64,000 nucleotides of DNA from Gordionus sp. m RMFG-2023 (taxonomy: Eukaryota > Nematomorpha > Gordioida > Chordodea > Parachordodidae), in NCBI RefSeq assembly GCF_954871325.1, contig NC_088776.1:23670508-23734507 (forward strand), written 5' to 3'. The notes below the pieces were generated by a model. It was given only the letters and a program-made list of their open reading frames with translations, was not told the origin of the DNA and did no database searches. Positions 1 through 13,172 of this stretch are shown piece after piece (positions within the stretch are counted from its first letter, which is position 1; every line of letters starts with the position of its first letter). The translations under genes and the position numbers were made by a program.

Positions 1-1234
1 CTAAAAAATGAATACGAATATGAAATATATTTCTATTTAATGAATATATTTTTTTAAAAAGTTGAACAATATTTGCAGATATTAAAATTATCTTTTACAT
101 TGAAATGAATTTTGTAATTGAACATAATATCTTCATCCTTTTTATTTTCTTCTTATTAATTAGTATCTTTGCCTTCATCACTCAAAATCATATAATTTAG
201 CCACTGATAAAAATTTGCACAATATAAAGGAAATAAAATATAACACTAACTGCAGATAATCAATAAATGATAACTACAAAAATTAATTAATTAATATTTA
301 TTAACAAATTTTTTATTGACAATTGAGTTCTTCATTAAAAAACTTAGGTTTAAACCACTTATGTAAATGAATTTATGTATATGATTTAATTGAGAAAGGA
401 GTTTAAGGAACTCTGCTAAAAAGAGTATATGGGGAATCGGCTTGTACATAATTATAATAAGTCTGATGTAAAAGGTCACAAAAAAATATTTCTATAGTTG
501 GATCCTTCCTTATTGATATTAACGTAGTAAATCACTTTGATTATTTTAACTATCTCTTTTCTCAGTACATTTACTAAAAGTGACCAAAATACCGAGAACT
601 TAAGAGCAATATTTTATGGACAAGGGACATTGCGTTGCGTATATATGATTAAAATATAGAAACTGGCTTAAAAACTAATAAAACCTTCTCGTAAAAGAAT
701 ACTATAGAGGATGATAGGTTTCGTTGAGAAATTATGCTTGGTTAAACAAACTACCGGTATAAGAGTAGAAGCGATTTATTAAATTCTTAAACGCATTTTT
801 GATCAGAATGAATTAGAATAGTTAGATGACTCATGGAAGCCAAGCTTTAATTATATAAATTTCAGATTATTTCTAGGTAGGAGTCATTCATAAATCACTC
901 ACCTTAAGAAAATTACCATATGTTAAAGGGAGCTTAAAAAAGACGGTTTTACTATCCTATTCTTTCTATATAAAACACATTAAAGTGGAAAGTAAACAAT
1001 ATAATGGTACATAAAACAATTAATATAGATTATAGCTTAACTTACCTAAAACTAGCTAGACTATTAACTAGTTTGCAAATTAGGTGGAGAAATATATTTG
1101 AAACCAATTGCATTCAACTGTTCTCAGCAAGGATTTAGGGGAATTCATAAACAAATATATATTTCTAAATTTAATATATATCCTTTAAATATATTCTAGA
1201 GATGAATGTTAAAATAATTATGAATAAAATTCAC
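1..1234. other. AT-rich stretch, probably intron of the Ig gene
   Basis: This lies downstream (minus-strand sense) of the last recognised Ig exon, whose third Ig domain is unfinished. I searched the reverse complement for a Y-x-C exon and found none. The short open frame at 291-479 has no family feature. Nothing else is recognised. Confidence 0.4.
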
Positions 1235-4200
1235 CTTTATTTATTATATTTCCATTGTGTGACCATTCCATGAAATAATATTTATTTTCCTTAGTCAGGT
1301 GTTGTTCTTTATAATAGTCTAGTAATTGGCCATCCATATTTAAAAAATCGATTTTGGCCTCCAAATGAATAGAATCTCCTTCGCAAAAGTACAACCAAGA
1401 ATTTGAGGGATTGACAAAATGTTTACTAAATTTAGGCGTAAAATTAATTTTTTCTAGAATGGCTTCGGCTTGAGCTTGATTTTCGTCTAAATTAGTAAAA
1501 TTTTGAAAGGATTTTTTATATTTAGGATAAATTAAAAAGGCTTTGCTTTTAGAGAAAATGCTTAAATCCTTAAAATAATGTTGTTGTAGAGATTTAACCG
1601 AATTGTTTTGAAACTCGTATGTTTTCTGATTCAAATTTTTTTGATATTCATATTTTGCATTATCTCTTCCAAGATCGTTAACATTTTTAAGCACAAATGT
1701 TTGCCATTGTTTTTTGATATACCTGTCGTAAGTTTGATTTCTAAATAAAGGAAAGATAAATTGAATATCTTTATCCTGAAACCCATTGGGTCTAAAGTCA
1801 AAATTTGACTCACATTTAGCTGCCTGTGGTACAGAACCTAACTTTCGAATATTATTAGATCTCATTTTCTGCTTTTTTTTTAAATTTGTTAAATTCTCAA
1901 CATTTTCTATATCATTGAGCTTGGGAATAAATAACTTATTCGCGTGAAACATAAATGAATTAAAAATTCAGCACTATGAAATTAATAAATTTTTAAATCT
2001 TTTGAAAATAAAACGGAAATTTTGCTACCTTATTATTTTTGAAGTAAAAAATTTTATTTATTTTTTTAGCATATAGGCCATTTTCATACATATAAAGTAA
2101 ATAAATAATATTGACACCATTACATGAGTGATTAATTATATTATTCTAATTATTAAAGAAATTATGGAATAATCTATAAAGTAGTGGCATTTGTTTAGAT
2201 GAATTTAAAATAACAATTATAAAATTTCGATTTATTATAGGATTAAACTTAACCTAAACTATCAAATTAAAAATTAGGCTATCAAAGTATTAACCTTTGA
2301 TATTTAATAGTGTAGTGTTGTAATTTGAACCATAATTATTAGTCAATTTGCAAGTGTATAAACCACAATCATTTATGCCAACACAACTTATGAAGACTGC
2401 GGTATAGTTATCGTTTATTTCGATGCGAGCTTGTTCATCTATTAATTCAATACAATAGGTTAATCCAAAGTATAATATTCAATGAAAAAGACTAAACAAC
2501 AATAATTAAATTTTAAGATTTACGTATCTGTTTATTTGAAACTTTCTATATAATTAATTTAGAATTTAAAAAAACTTAGATTAGATATTATTGTTTTTGA
2601 TTTGGAGAAATATATAAATTCAAATCTCTTATTTTATTATAAGTATAATTATGAACTCAAACTGTTAAGCAAATGGTATATCCAAAGTAGTACTTAAAGC
2701 TCAAATATATTCCACATTTTAGAAAAAACTATTAAAGATTAAAAAAAATCTATTAAAAACAGATTTCTTAATTAACATTGATACAAATAACTCGTTATTT
2801 ATATAATAAAATTTATTCATATTAATAAAAACAGGTAGGTTTGTTAAGATGCTAATATTTTACTATTTAATTTAGTCATTTTGATTTAAAAAAATTCGAT
2901 TGAAAATCAACATGCTTATTAATTATATGGCTTAACTAGTAACTAATTGTTGTAGGTTGTGGGTCCATTCAATTACAAAATTTTCGGTTTTTCCTTCGAA
3001 TTTGATCGTCATTCTTTTACTTTGCTTTAATGAACAATCTTGTATCGGGGATTCGGCATCTATTATAATAGGGATAGTTCTTTCAGTATTCCTAATCCTA
3101 GATATAATATACTTCACTATATAATTTTTATAGGATTAGTTTTCTATAAATATAATATGCCATAGGCATGATAATACAATAAATTTAGGAAAACGGTTAA
3201 AATAATGATACCTTCATGAAAGCAGAAAATTAAACTAATGAGTTTGGATTACTCAAATGCTTAGTAAAGGGCACCATCGGAAAGTGGATGCTTAATTTGG
3301 AAACTCAATATTTGAGTCTTAAAAGATGAGGTTGTTTCCAAATCCTCTTGTAGGCCTAAATGGCTACACATTTATAAATAAGTATTAAATATTTTTTACA
3401 ATAAATTTTATAATTATTATTACATTAAAAAATATCATAACAATTAAAGAATTTTTTTTATATCGCACAAATAAATAAATTTTCATATTAATTGCGAAAT
3501 ATTCCAGATATATAATTAAGGCTGATTTCGACTTTGATAAAGAGGATTAAAAATGCCTCCAGAATCTTTTTCGCCCATTTATTTTATCATTTTAATTTAC
3601 TAAAGGTTTTAAAAATAAATTATTATAAAGGATGATATCTTCGTTGATAATATAAAGATTTGCTCCTTCCATTTTATAACTACGATTCTATTGAATATAA
3701 CTTTTATTTTATTCATATTTTTATGCAAATAATTAACTCTTTTTAGGGTATCTATATTAGAGGTCTGCAATGGACCGGCCCGCCTGTCAAATAATTTTAG
3801 AAAATTTTAACCCGCTCGGCCAACCCCACCCCCATAGTTTTTAAAAATATATATTCGCCCGCCCTTTAGTCTATAATTCATTACCCGCCTGCTCTTTAGT
3901 CTAAAAATTTTTACCCGCCCTCCCATTATTTATAAAAATATTTTAACACACACCCAGATAAAATTCAAATAAGTCCATTCTTTTATTTTTTTTAAGCATC
4001 TAATACAAATAATAATTTAGTTTCAGCGCTGCATCCTTATAAAAAAGTTATAATTTAGGAAATTGCTACTAGAATGTTTAAATGTCTCAAATGGCTTTAA
4101 ATTTAGATATATATATATGATAGAGAAATAAATGTTGGATAAAAATATATACATTAAAAACAAAAACTTGTTTTAAAATCTATATTAGATTTCGAAATTA

Positions 4201-5775
4201 TGATAATCATCAATTTATATTTTTCTATAATGTTATATTATATAATAAGTTAATAATAAAATTTATTAAAAAAGTAAAAGTAACTAGAAAAAGCATTTTA
4301 AATCAACGACATAATTTAGCCAAATATGATTAATTAAGTAATTTTAAGGTCATATAAATAAATTTATAGCCGATGATGGTGTAAATAGTTACAACATTTT
4401 ATTTTAGTATGATAAAATATGAAAAAATTTAATATTCTGAAATTTAATTTGTACCTTGAAATGTTTAAATATTCAATTCAATGTCATATTTCTATATTCG
4501 TTACCTTTATTATTTTTTAAAACCATCTTAATATTTCATTTTGATAATTGATAAACAAATACTATCATTAGAAAATTTTTAATTTAACCACTTTATATTT
4601 AATTTTTATATTTACAAAATCTATCTTGAAATTTCCTACCGATGAAAAATGTTAATCTTAAAATGAATTGTCCGATATATTAATTATTTTAAAATTTGAA
4701 TTTAAGAGTTTTATTTCGTTATTATACTTTTTTAAAGTTGGCAAAACTATTTGGGGCAAGTTTTCTTCTGCAGTCAAGTCTTTATCTAGAGAAATAATAA
4801 CAAGTTATTGAACTTTAGTAGGTAATTGGGTATTTTATAACCTATGTTTTAAAGAAATTTAAATAAAATTTTATGCAATTTAAAAATTAATTTTAGAAAT
4901 ATTTTATATAATGGGGCTATCTATGTTTTTTAAATTTAATACTATCCTTAGCTCATATCATGTCTTAATAGGCGAAATCTAGTTTAGACAAAATATAGAA
5001 AAAATGAACCCTAGCTTTATCTTAAGCCCAAATCAAGCTTGGACAAGACCATAAAATCAAGGTAAAATCAATCATGGACAAGTAGATGATTTAAATTTTA
5101 AAAACTACCCATTTACCCTATGATATACCTTCAATTAATATTTTCCATAGTTTTGACACAGGATGTTGATTATCATTCGTTTTTTTATTAATAAAGCATT
5201 CATATATGCCTGAATCTTCAATCACAGTATCTATAATTATCAGAACAGAATGATTGTTGATATTTTCAACCCTATTAAGAAGTATGCTTTAAATCTTTAA
5301 ATGTATTCAAAAGTATACTTGTATCTTGGATTTTTGCTATTTTCAATGAGCACCTCTTGATTATCTTTGTTTGATTTTGAAAAAAACTTGATACCGTCTT
5401 TAAGCCATATTACATTACAATTTGGATCATTTATATCGTGATAGTTTTTAATATTTTGACTTTTCAATATAACAGTACTACCTTTATTGTATCTAATGGC
5501 AAAACCTCTTTCATGGTTAATTGAGTCGTCGTTAGTTGAAGTCATTTCCTCAGTATTAAAATTTTTCACGTTAAAATTCGAATTTGTTGACGTTATTGAA
5601 GAGCGTTGATTTATATTTGGTAAATCTATAGTGGAATGATTTATATTATTGATATCAGAATTATCAGATATTATAGGTATACTATAAAATTCTTGATTTG
5701 ATTTGCAACTATCAACATTGATTTTCGTTTCGAGACTTCTATCTGGAAACACACATTGGCATTTATTGTTATGAC

Positions 5776-5831
<56 letters not shown>

Positions 5832-8176
5832 GCAATTGATGATAAATCTGAGGAAGTTAAGGATAGTGTGCTGAGCTTTCTACAATTGTGTTTACTTCTT
5901 TTTGAAGCATAATCTTTGCACATACTTATTCCTGATGTAGGGGTTGATCTGAAATTATCGAGAGCAACTTTAGTGAATTGTTTAGGCGATTCATGAGATG
6001 CATTAGGAAATAATTTGCAATTATGCACATGATCACTCAAAATTGTATTGGATGGATAATTATCACCATTTTTTAAGAAATTATTGCGCATTGAATATGA
6101 TCTCTTAATATTCTTTATCCTTATTGGCAATGAATTTACATGAAATACTTTTTCAGCTAACTTTATTTTGAGAGGTGCCTTGTTAGTATTACTATCCATG
6201 TTATGAAGTTCAATATGGTTAAAATTGTGTGACTGTTTTATATTGTTCCTACAATTAGGATTAAAGCTTCTTAAAACTTTTGTTGGTTCATTATTATTAA
6301 AATCAAAAGGATTTGAGTATTCACGAGAATGGAATAGATCTCCAAGGGATATAAAATTAGGAATTTCTTTGATAAAGGACAATTTACTGTCATTTATAAC
6401 TGATTTTGCAAATCTTTCAAAACGTTCGAATGATGATATTTCATATAGATCACTGTTAAGACTATTTTCATTGAAATTAGATACATTATTTCTTGATAAT
6501 TTGGTACCGTTAGTATAATTTTTTATGTATGGCTGTTCTTGTCTGCATAAATCATAATAAAACATAATATATTTTTATTTTGTTTTTAAAATAATCCATA
6601 TTTCATTATATAATTATTAATTAAAATATTAATAATAAGTTTTTTTTTAAATTATAAAAAAATTTGAGAAATTACCAAATATTTTATAAGGCTCTAAATT
6701 TTTTATAGATAAAATGATTAAAATCCCAATAATATGTTTATTTTTAATGTATATTGTTTAAATCTGATTATCGTGAATTTTTTGTTAATATCTTAAGAAA
6801 AATACTTTAGAATTTACTGCAATTTATTTTCTTTAAATCATTATAAAATTTACAGGTCCTGTGGAGTGCCTCACCTATTGTCTTAAAAATAGACTGGTTA
6901 AATTTAATTGCGGGCTCGATTGTACTTTAGAAATATTAAATTCTGTAATTTTGTTCATTGTCATTTATATAAAAAATTCCAAATAATATCTTAATATTTT
7001 GTATCTAGTATAAATAGAATTAATATAGTAATTTCCAGTGCTGTAAACAAACATTTTTTAAAAACAAATTCGTTCACAATTGTCGTTTATTAGCATAAAT
7101 TGATATGTTTGCGTTGAACGGTCGCTTATAAAAAAGCGGGCATATTCAGGCCGCAAATTTTTTATTAATAAACCCGGGCCTAAAATTTTTGTTTTCTATA
7201 AACCCGGACCGAATATTTTAAAATTGTATTATAGAGTAATATATCACATTTATGCACTTCACATATTCCAATTTACATTTTAAAACCATTATATCTCTCG
7301 TTAGAAAATACTTAACTTGTTAATAAAAGAAAAGTAAAATTGTTTTTAAATTATTCACTAATTTTGATAATTTTTATTTTTATGTAAATAATTTTAATTT
7401 GTACTTTATATACTGTATATGTTATTCAAGGTAAATAAAATAGTTATTAATTTAGTGGACTAATTATATAATAATTTTTATTTTTAGTCAATCAACCATA
7501 CCACATTACAAAATAAAACGCATTTCGCCAAGTACTCCTTTTCTTTGGTATTGAGTAATAATCTTCATTTAAGAATAAGGATAATTTCAAAAGTTATTAG
7601 ATTTATTTATATTCGCTGAAAAACGAACTGTAAATTACCAAATTCGTATATTATATCGAGCTAAAAAAAATTTTTTTAAAACCCATTTTATAAAAATAAT
7701 TTTATACACCCGGACCAGACCGGGTTAAATTTTTATAAAAAAATAGGGCCAGACTTGGTCTGTAAATTTAAAACCCGACCGAGAAACTAAAAAAATGAAA
7801 ATTTTAACTTCTTTTAAATAAATAAAAGTTAAAAAAAATTTCCAAATTACGTTTTACGGATGATAAAAATGTTTTAAAATTTTATATGAACGATAATAAA
7901 AACGAAGCTAATTAAAAAAATTTATACAAAAATATATAATAATCAAATCTACTTATTTATCTGGATAGGTATAGTATGATTGCCTACCATGTTTATGGAT
8001 GCAATTTGTATTGGAATAATGGTGGTAATGTTCTTATCAAAAGGAAATTCATTTGGAAATGAAGTTTGATCCTGCAATTGAGAGCATTCTATGTTAGGGT
8101 AATTCGTCACCTGCCTTGTATAATTATTAGACCACGTTTCCAGTATTCGCATAATTATGTTCGATAAACAAATTCT
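1235..8176 (-). CDS. Multi-exon Ig (I-set-like) domain protein, partial at both ends
   Basis: Seven exons, in transcription order: 8176-7953, 6542-5319, 5271-5129, 4785-4728, 3097-2937, 2438-2295, 1906-1235. All have GT/AG borders and reading phases agree at every join, giving about 875 codons. Three Ig units are visible. One spans the end of exon 2 and exon 3 (VIWLKDG, then EDSGIYEC). One spans exons 5-6 (FVIEWTHN, then NDCGLYTCKLTNNYG). A third begins at the end of exon 7 (FMEWSHNG) and should continue left of 1235. The W and the D-x-G-x-Y-x-C signature are canonical for I-set Ig domains. The B-strand Cys is not seen in any unit, which suits intracellular (titin, palladin or obscurin-like) Ig domains. 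Linkers are long and polar, and one carries about 18 Asn. No signal peptide or membrane segment is seen. The first exon starts at an acceptor, so the true start lies further right and was not found. The Ig family call is strong; the exact orthologue is unknown. Confidence 0.82.
3759..4075 (-). mobile_element. Fragment of the AGGTCTGCA/GGGCGGG non-autonomous element family, in the Ig gene intron
   Basis: It begins AGAGGTCTGCAATGGACCGG and continues with spaced CCCGCC blocks separated by T/A-rich stretches. It is clearly homologous to the reverse complement of the arm at about 33030-33315, including the shared tail from the CATTCTTT stretch through AAGCATCTAATA to ATAATTTAGGAAATT. The other end was not found. 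It lies in the 1.6-kb intron between exons 4785-4728 and 3097-2937. Confidence 0.7.
5774..5832 (+). repeat. (ATT)n microsatellite encoding a poly-Asn run
   Basis: About 19 uninterrupted ATT triplets lie inside the largest exon of the Ig gene. On the coding (minus) strand they read AAT and give about 18 consecutive Asn, followed by S-H-N-N-K. The frame stays open on both sides. It is a trinucleotide slippage tract and probably varies in length between individuals. Confidence 0.95.
7110..7790. mobile_element. CCCGGGCC-type non-autonomous element remnant in the Ig gene intron
   Basis: Clusters of CCCGGGCC or CCCGGACC lie at both ends (about 7135-7215 and 7705-7790) around an AT-rich middle. The pattern resembles the element at 33983-35252. 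The ends are too worn to define inverted repeats or a target duplication. It fills much of the intron between exons 8176-7953 and 6542-5319. Confidence 0.45.
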
Positions 8177-9368
8177 CTAAAAAATTAAAATCAATAATTT
8201 AATTCAAGAAAATATCTTAAAAATAGTGATTGTTCATGTCTATCTCATTCGTTAAGAATCATATTCATTTTTTATTTGGTTTAGGTTCCGATTATTTAAT
8301 AAATTCTATTTCACGCATCCCACTTTTAATGAGGATTCTAAAAATTTATAGTATTTAAAATTTATTTTTAAATCAAGTTTAACGGATCTAATTATTTATG
8401 CACATTACATTTAAAAGGCTAAAATAATATTTTTTCCACCAAACTTTTCATAAGTTAAAAATACTCTAATAGATTTTACCATTAAGTCTTTCGTAATGGT
8501 TAAATCTCTGAAAACATATGCACATTGTTTTTTATTATTATATGTTAGTCTTATTAACACTAATCTTTTGTTATCCTAAAGAAATTTTTGTTCTATGAAT
8601 TTATTAATCGCAACCCATTTCAAGTCATTTAAATCTTCCTTTGGAGATAAAATATATCTTCCGTTCAGGGAAAGAAATATTTTATTAATGAAAAATAAAT
8701 AGATTTTTTACATATTGTGAGTTCATCAAATTTCATATAATTCTTTTCGCAGTAACTCAAAATTATATGAAATTTACTTGGAAAAATTATTTATTTTTTA
8801 ATTTAGAAATATAATGCTAAAATATTAAAAATTTGTAATAAAGGCTTAAATTGTGTTGTGGTGTATTTAAAATGCATGGAATGCTTTTAGATGGCATTTG
8901 AATTTTATTGCGTTGTCTCCTCCTAAAATTTAATAAGTTTTATAAGTATTTTATTATAAATTTATATTTTTATAAATATAGGGCACTGTTAATAAAACGA
9001 CTCGTTTTGTATTAAATATCACATTAGATTTTTTTTATAATTTATGGTAAGATTATTAGAAAAATATTAAATTATATCTAAAATTTTTCTGATCATTTCC
9101 ATGTCTCTTGAAATGAAACATTATTGAATACATAGATAGACTTTATGGCTAACATTAATTATTTAGGTGGATGTATAGAATAATAAGAAAAGGCTTCATT
9201 TAAATATAATAAATCGACTGGACAATTTTGTATATATATTGAAATATAGAAATTCACAAAACCGCTGGTGGGTTTAGTACCAACCTGAAATCTATTTGAT
9301 TTGAACCTTAAAAATGGATCGAATATCACATTATCATAATAAATATAACTGCTCTATATCATTAATGT
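8177..9368. other. AT-rich stretch with no confirmed gene
   Basis: This lies upstream of the first recognised Ig-gene exon. An open frame of about 30 codons on the minus strand near 8583-8680 (containing DLNDLKWVAINKF) could be an upstream exon, but it lacks a convincing donor, so it is not included in the gene. No other signal was seen. Confidence 0.4.
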
Positions 9369-9376
9369 ATCAAATC

Positions 9377-10599
9377 TGATATTGTAAACCTTACTTAAAA
9401 AAAAGAAACGCGCTACTCTATACTCGTTACATTTGGGAAAAAAAGGAACTCGTTACTCGTTATTCAAATATAATAACGCATATAGCTTACTTAAAAAAAT
9501 ACTATATTATATATAAATTTGCTTTTTGTTTATTTTTTTCTCTGTAGATAAAAATAATTTATAAGATAAGTTCTTTTTATAATAAGTTTTTATTTATTTT
9601 TAACAATTGATTTTCAAAATTTGATCAGATAAAAAAGAGCCCTTAGTGTTCAACACAGCCTTTGCGGTGCAAAAAACTGGTGGAGAGAGTGGGAATATAA
9701 TTAGAATTTTAATTTAGAGATTCAATAAAAATATTTTAAAATGTTTATCTTCAAAAAAAACTTATTCACAAGAATCTTCATTCAGATTCTCATCAAATTT
9801 TTTTATCTTTATCAGAATTTAATTTGAATCATATTTTTATCTTCATATGACTTTTTAGATTTGAGCTGATAGGCATCTAGGTTTAAATATTTGAATTAAG
9901 GTAAATCTACCATAGGCGTAGCCAGGGGGAGGGTAGCAAGGGGGACCCCCCTCGGAAATTTGTCTGTTCCTGTAAATATTATCTTAAGCTAATAAATATT
10001 TTCCCTCTACCCAGGCCACCCCCTCCTAGAAATGAACAAGAATTTGAAAAAATCAGTAAAAGTTAATAATAACGGCTATAATTCAAAATTATTTTTAAAA
10101 AATGCATTTTTATTAAAAAATATTATTTTTATAAAAAAACAGAGCCAAGGACCTACAATGTGGGTCTAAATACTTCAATAATATCGAAGGGGTAGGGGGG
10201 GGGTCTACATAATAGTACCCCACAAGAAATTTTGGCTACGCCTTTGCAATCTACATTTACAAAGTGTGGACTAAATACATATTAATTTGAATAACAATCT
10301 TAACTGTAGAAAATTCAACAATATAAATGTAATAAATAAAATAAAAATGAAGAACAACGGTGGTTGATTTGAATTAAAAACTCGGCTTAGATTATTTAAA
10401 ATTTTAAAAAGCATAATAAATATAATAAAATATAATAAATTTTCCCCATATTTTATTAGAAAATATTTTAAGTAACGAATAACTTTTAAAAAACTCTTTA
10501 CTCGGTATCTTTTGGAATAAGTAACGAATGGGTTCCTTTTCATCAAAAAAGGCAACGCTCTTAGTAACGACGTTTCATCTACGTTACTTTACAGCACTA
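9377..10599 (-). mobile_element. hAT-type non-autonomous element with 8-bp target duplication, copy 1
   Basis: The ends are TGATATTGTAAACC and, inverted, TAGTGCTGTAAAGTAACG. The 8-bp ATCAAATC flanks both sides (9369-9376 and 10600-10607). Subterminal blocks with repeated GTTACTCG / CGTTACTT are inverted between the ends. The right half is homologous to 19842-20165 read in the opposite direction. No transposase domain is visible; the open frame at 10271-10555 is AT-rich hydrophobic noise. A second MITE is inserted inside it at 9911-10246. The 8-bp duplication and TIR style are those of the hAT superfamily. Confidence 0.8.
9911..10246. mobile_element. MITE with CAWAGGCGTAGCCA ends, nested in the hAT element
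   Basis: The terminal inverted repeats are CATAGGCGTAGCCA and its near-perfect complement TGGCTACGCCTTTG. Flanking 8-mers AAATCTAC (9903-9910) and CAATCTAC (10247-10254) match at seven of eight bases. G-rich runs lie just inside each end. It has no coding capacity. The ends and duplication size place it with hAT. Confidence 0.85.
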
Positions 10600-11322
10600 A
10601 TCAAATCCAACATACAAATATGATAAATATTTATTGAGAAGGAGAGGAGATACATTATTTTCCCATTCGTATTTTTTTTGGTAGCAACCCCATCTAACTA
10701 ATTACAAAATCTCTTGTAATAATTTAAAAATAAATACTTATTTATGATTGATATAATCCTAACTAAAAATATGCTCAGCTCATCTCGAAATAAAGTTATA
10801 TTTTAACCTTTACTTAAAAATATATCTTTAGGATTAATAAGATTACTCTAACACTGTTTAAGTTTTTAAGTATTTTGATATATTATTATTATTTGTTCAT
10901 ATCTTTTTGAAATTAAAATTAACGATCGATGAAATTTAATCAACTAGTAAAAGTATCAACATTATTACGTCGATTCTTGTTGTATAAAAAGACACATTAT
11001 TAATCAGGTCTTTTATAAGGATAATATTTTATTTATGATTTATTAATGAAAATATATGTTGTCTAAATAAAATGTCTTGAAAACCCATTTTATTACAAAT
11101 GTCAGGACAAAAAAGTTAACAGAGGTCTTTACCTTTCCATCCTTAAAGAAAAAATAGTGTGGGTAGGAGTTAGATTAGTCTTCTCTATTTTTAAGATTAT
11201 TTATATTTAAAAAAAATTAAAGATCCTATGAAAAGAATACCATTGACTTTAAAAAAGCTATACCATTATATGATCAAAATTATTTTTTATAAAATAAACT
11301 TTAAAACTTACTATTTTAAATC

Positions 11323-13172
11323 TAGATTGTTAAAGTAACGCGCTATTTGTAGGGCGCTACTGTAGCACGCTATCTTTTTTGGTAGCTATAGCTAATAGAA
11401 CTCTACTTTTTTTCCAATTATTAATTTATAGCGTGCTCCTTTTTTTGAAAGTAGCTAAGTAACTCGCTCCTCCGTTAATTTTTAAAAATATAAAATTTTA
11501 ATATAATATAATTATTTATAATTTTTATGATTTATGATTTATTACTTATTTTGAAATTGAAATTTATATTTTCAATTTGTATTATAAACCTAAATCATCA
11601 CATCTGGGTGTAAATTATTCAAAATGTCATCGAAAATGAATATCGAAATCGATGTAAGTGAGTCAGACAATTATAATATTAATGAAGTGGAAGGTACCCT
11701 GGAAGAAAATGTTCTTGATAACAATAATACACAATTCCATTTCCAAAATTTGAAAAATATTTTCAAATTTATGTAAAAACAAATGGTGGCTACAAATTTA
11801 TTTGTTGAAAATGTAAAAAAATATATTCTCAAATAAATCTAAGCTATAACTTCAAAAAACACCTAAAGGAAAATTGTCATTTTTAAATTCTAATAGTATA
11901 TTTATTTTATAAAAATGTTCATGCCAACAGTTTTAAAGAGGTAGAAAAACATAGTAATAATTTTAATATAGAGGAGACTACATCCAAAATCAATTCAATT
12001 TAAGCTAAATTGATTAATAATATTGCACATGCTATTATTTCTCAGATACTGGCTGAATAAGTCATTGTCGACTTTATAATTGTTACAGCTCAGCCAATGT
12101 CCTTTGTTGATAATTCATTATTTATCATGATGATTTAAGCTCTATTCCCTGGTACAACAGTTTTATGTCACCAGACACTAATGGTTGAGATAGCAGATAA
12201 CTTTGAAATGATGAAAAATGCTCTAATAGCAGAGTTGTCAGAGATATCCTACATATGTACCACGGCAGATATTTGGACACATTACAGAAGGTAAAAAATT
12301 TTTTATAAATTTATCTGATATTTATATTTTTAGAACTTTCACAGGCCATTGCTAGACCCTAAACTTTAAAAAGTAGATCTGTAACATTGGCCCTTAAAAT
12401 GATATAGGTTGCTAGACATACTATAACTTGCAAATAAAATTTATGATTCATCCCAATTTTAAACTAAACTGGCCTATATCAATTTCGATGATGCTAAAGA
12501 TCAACGTGATAGACTCATGGTTAAAGCTGAATAGTCTCATACCAAGCAAAGATGCCCTAGTTACAACCATAAAAACGACTTTCATTGAAAATTTTTTGAA
12601 ATAAAGGATACTAATATAATAGAAATTCCTCTAGATGCGTTTTTAAAATCTAAAAATACTCAAATGAGTATTTTTGATAATTTTTTATATTAAAAAAATA
12701 TATATATATAATTAAATACTGCCTTGACCTCAAGTGCTAGTGTTGAGAGATTATTTAGTTATGCGAAACTTATACTTTCTGATTATCGCTCTTGACTTGG
12801 GGAATGATAGTATCGAAATGATTTTATTATCAAAATACAGTAAAATAAATAAAAAATGAATATTACCATAAATAGATATTTTTATTACATAAATTATAAT
12901 CTTTTTACATAAATTTTTTTATAATCAAAAGTAACTATATTTAAATATGATTTTTATGTATTATATACTGTACAAATAAATACATTATAAGCAAAAAATA
13001 AAACAAATTTATTTTTAAATTTTTTTTACGAAAAGCAGTCTAAAAAGTAGTCAACTTAAAAAGTAGCTAACTTTTAAAAAATAGTAGCTAATAGCGTGCT
13101 ACTTTTTTTGATGGGTAGCGATAGCAGTAGCGCGCTACATTTAAAAGTAGGGTTTAACAACTCTGGATCTTT
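11323..13172 (+). mobile_element. Degraded hAT transposon
   Basis: The ends are related inverted sequences carrying TTGTTAAA followed by clustered TAGCGCGCTA and GTAGC motifs (11331-11480 and 13030-13165). Between them, on the plus strand and in order, lie fragments typical of a hAT transposase: TAQPMSFVDNS near 12085-12118, TTADIWTHYRR near 12257-12290, and the C-terminal dimerisation signature SASVERLFSYAKLI near 12735-12778. Several stops and frame changes separate them, so it is dead. A clean target duplication was not found. Confidence 0.8.
11624..12840 (+). pseudogene. hAT transposase pseudogene
   Basis: The frame opens at ATG 11624 (MSSKMNIEIDVSESDN) with an acidic N-terminus and soon meets a stop near 11774. 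Just downstream a CKK-containing stretch followed by histidine could be a worn BED zinc finger. The RNase H-like core is represented by the TAQPMSFVDNS and DIWTHYRR motifs. The C-terminal hATC block carries the family-conserved SASVERLFS. Multiple frames are used and at least four stops intervene. It cannot encode a functional transposase. The superfamily assignment is firm; the sub-family is unknown. Confidence 0.75.

Noticed and set aside
8583-8680. Minus-strand frame with DLNDLKWVAINKF as an upstream Ig exon
   Set aside because: No convincing donor in phase with the acceptor at 8176, and 30 open codons can arise by chance.
10271-10555. 94-codon hydrophobic frame as a membrane protein
   Set aside because: It lies entirely within a non-autonomous hAT-type element and consists of Phe/Ile/Leu runs expected from A/T-rich sequence.
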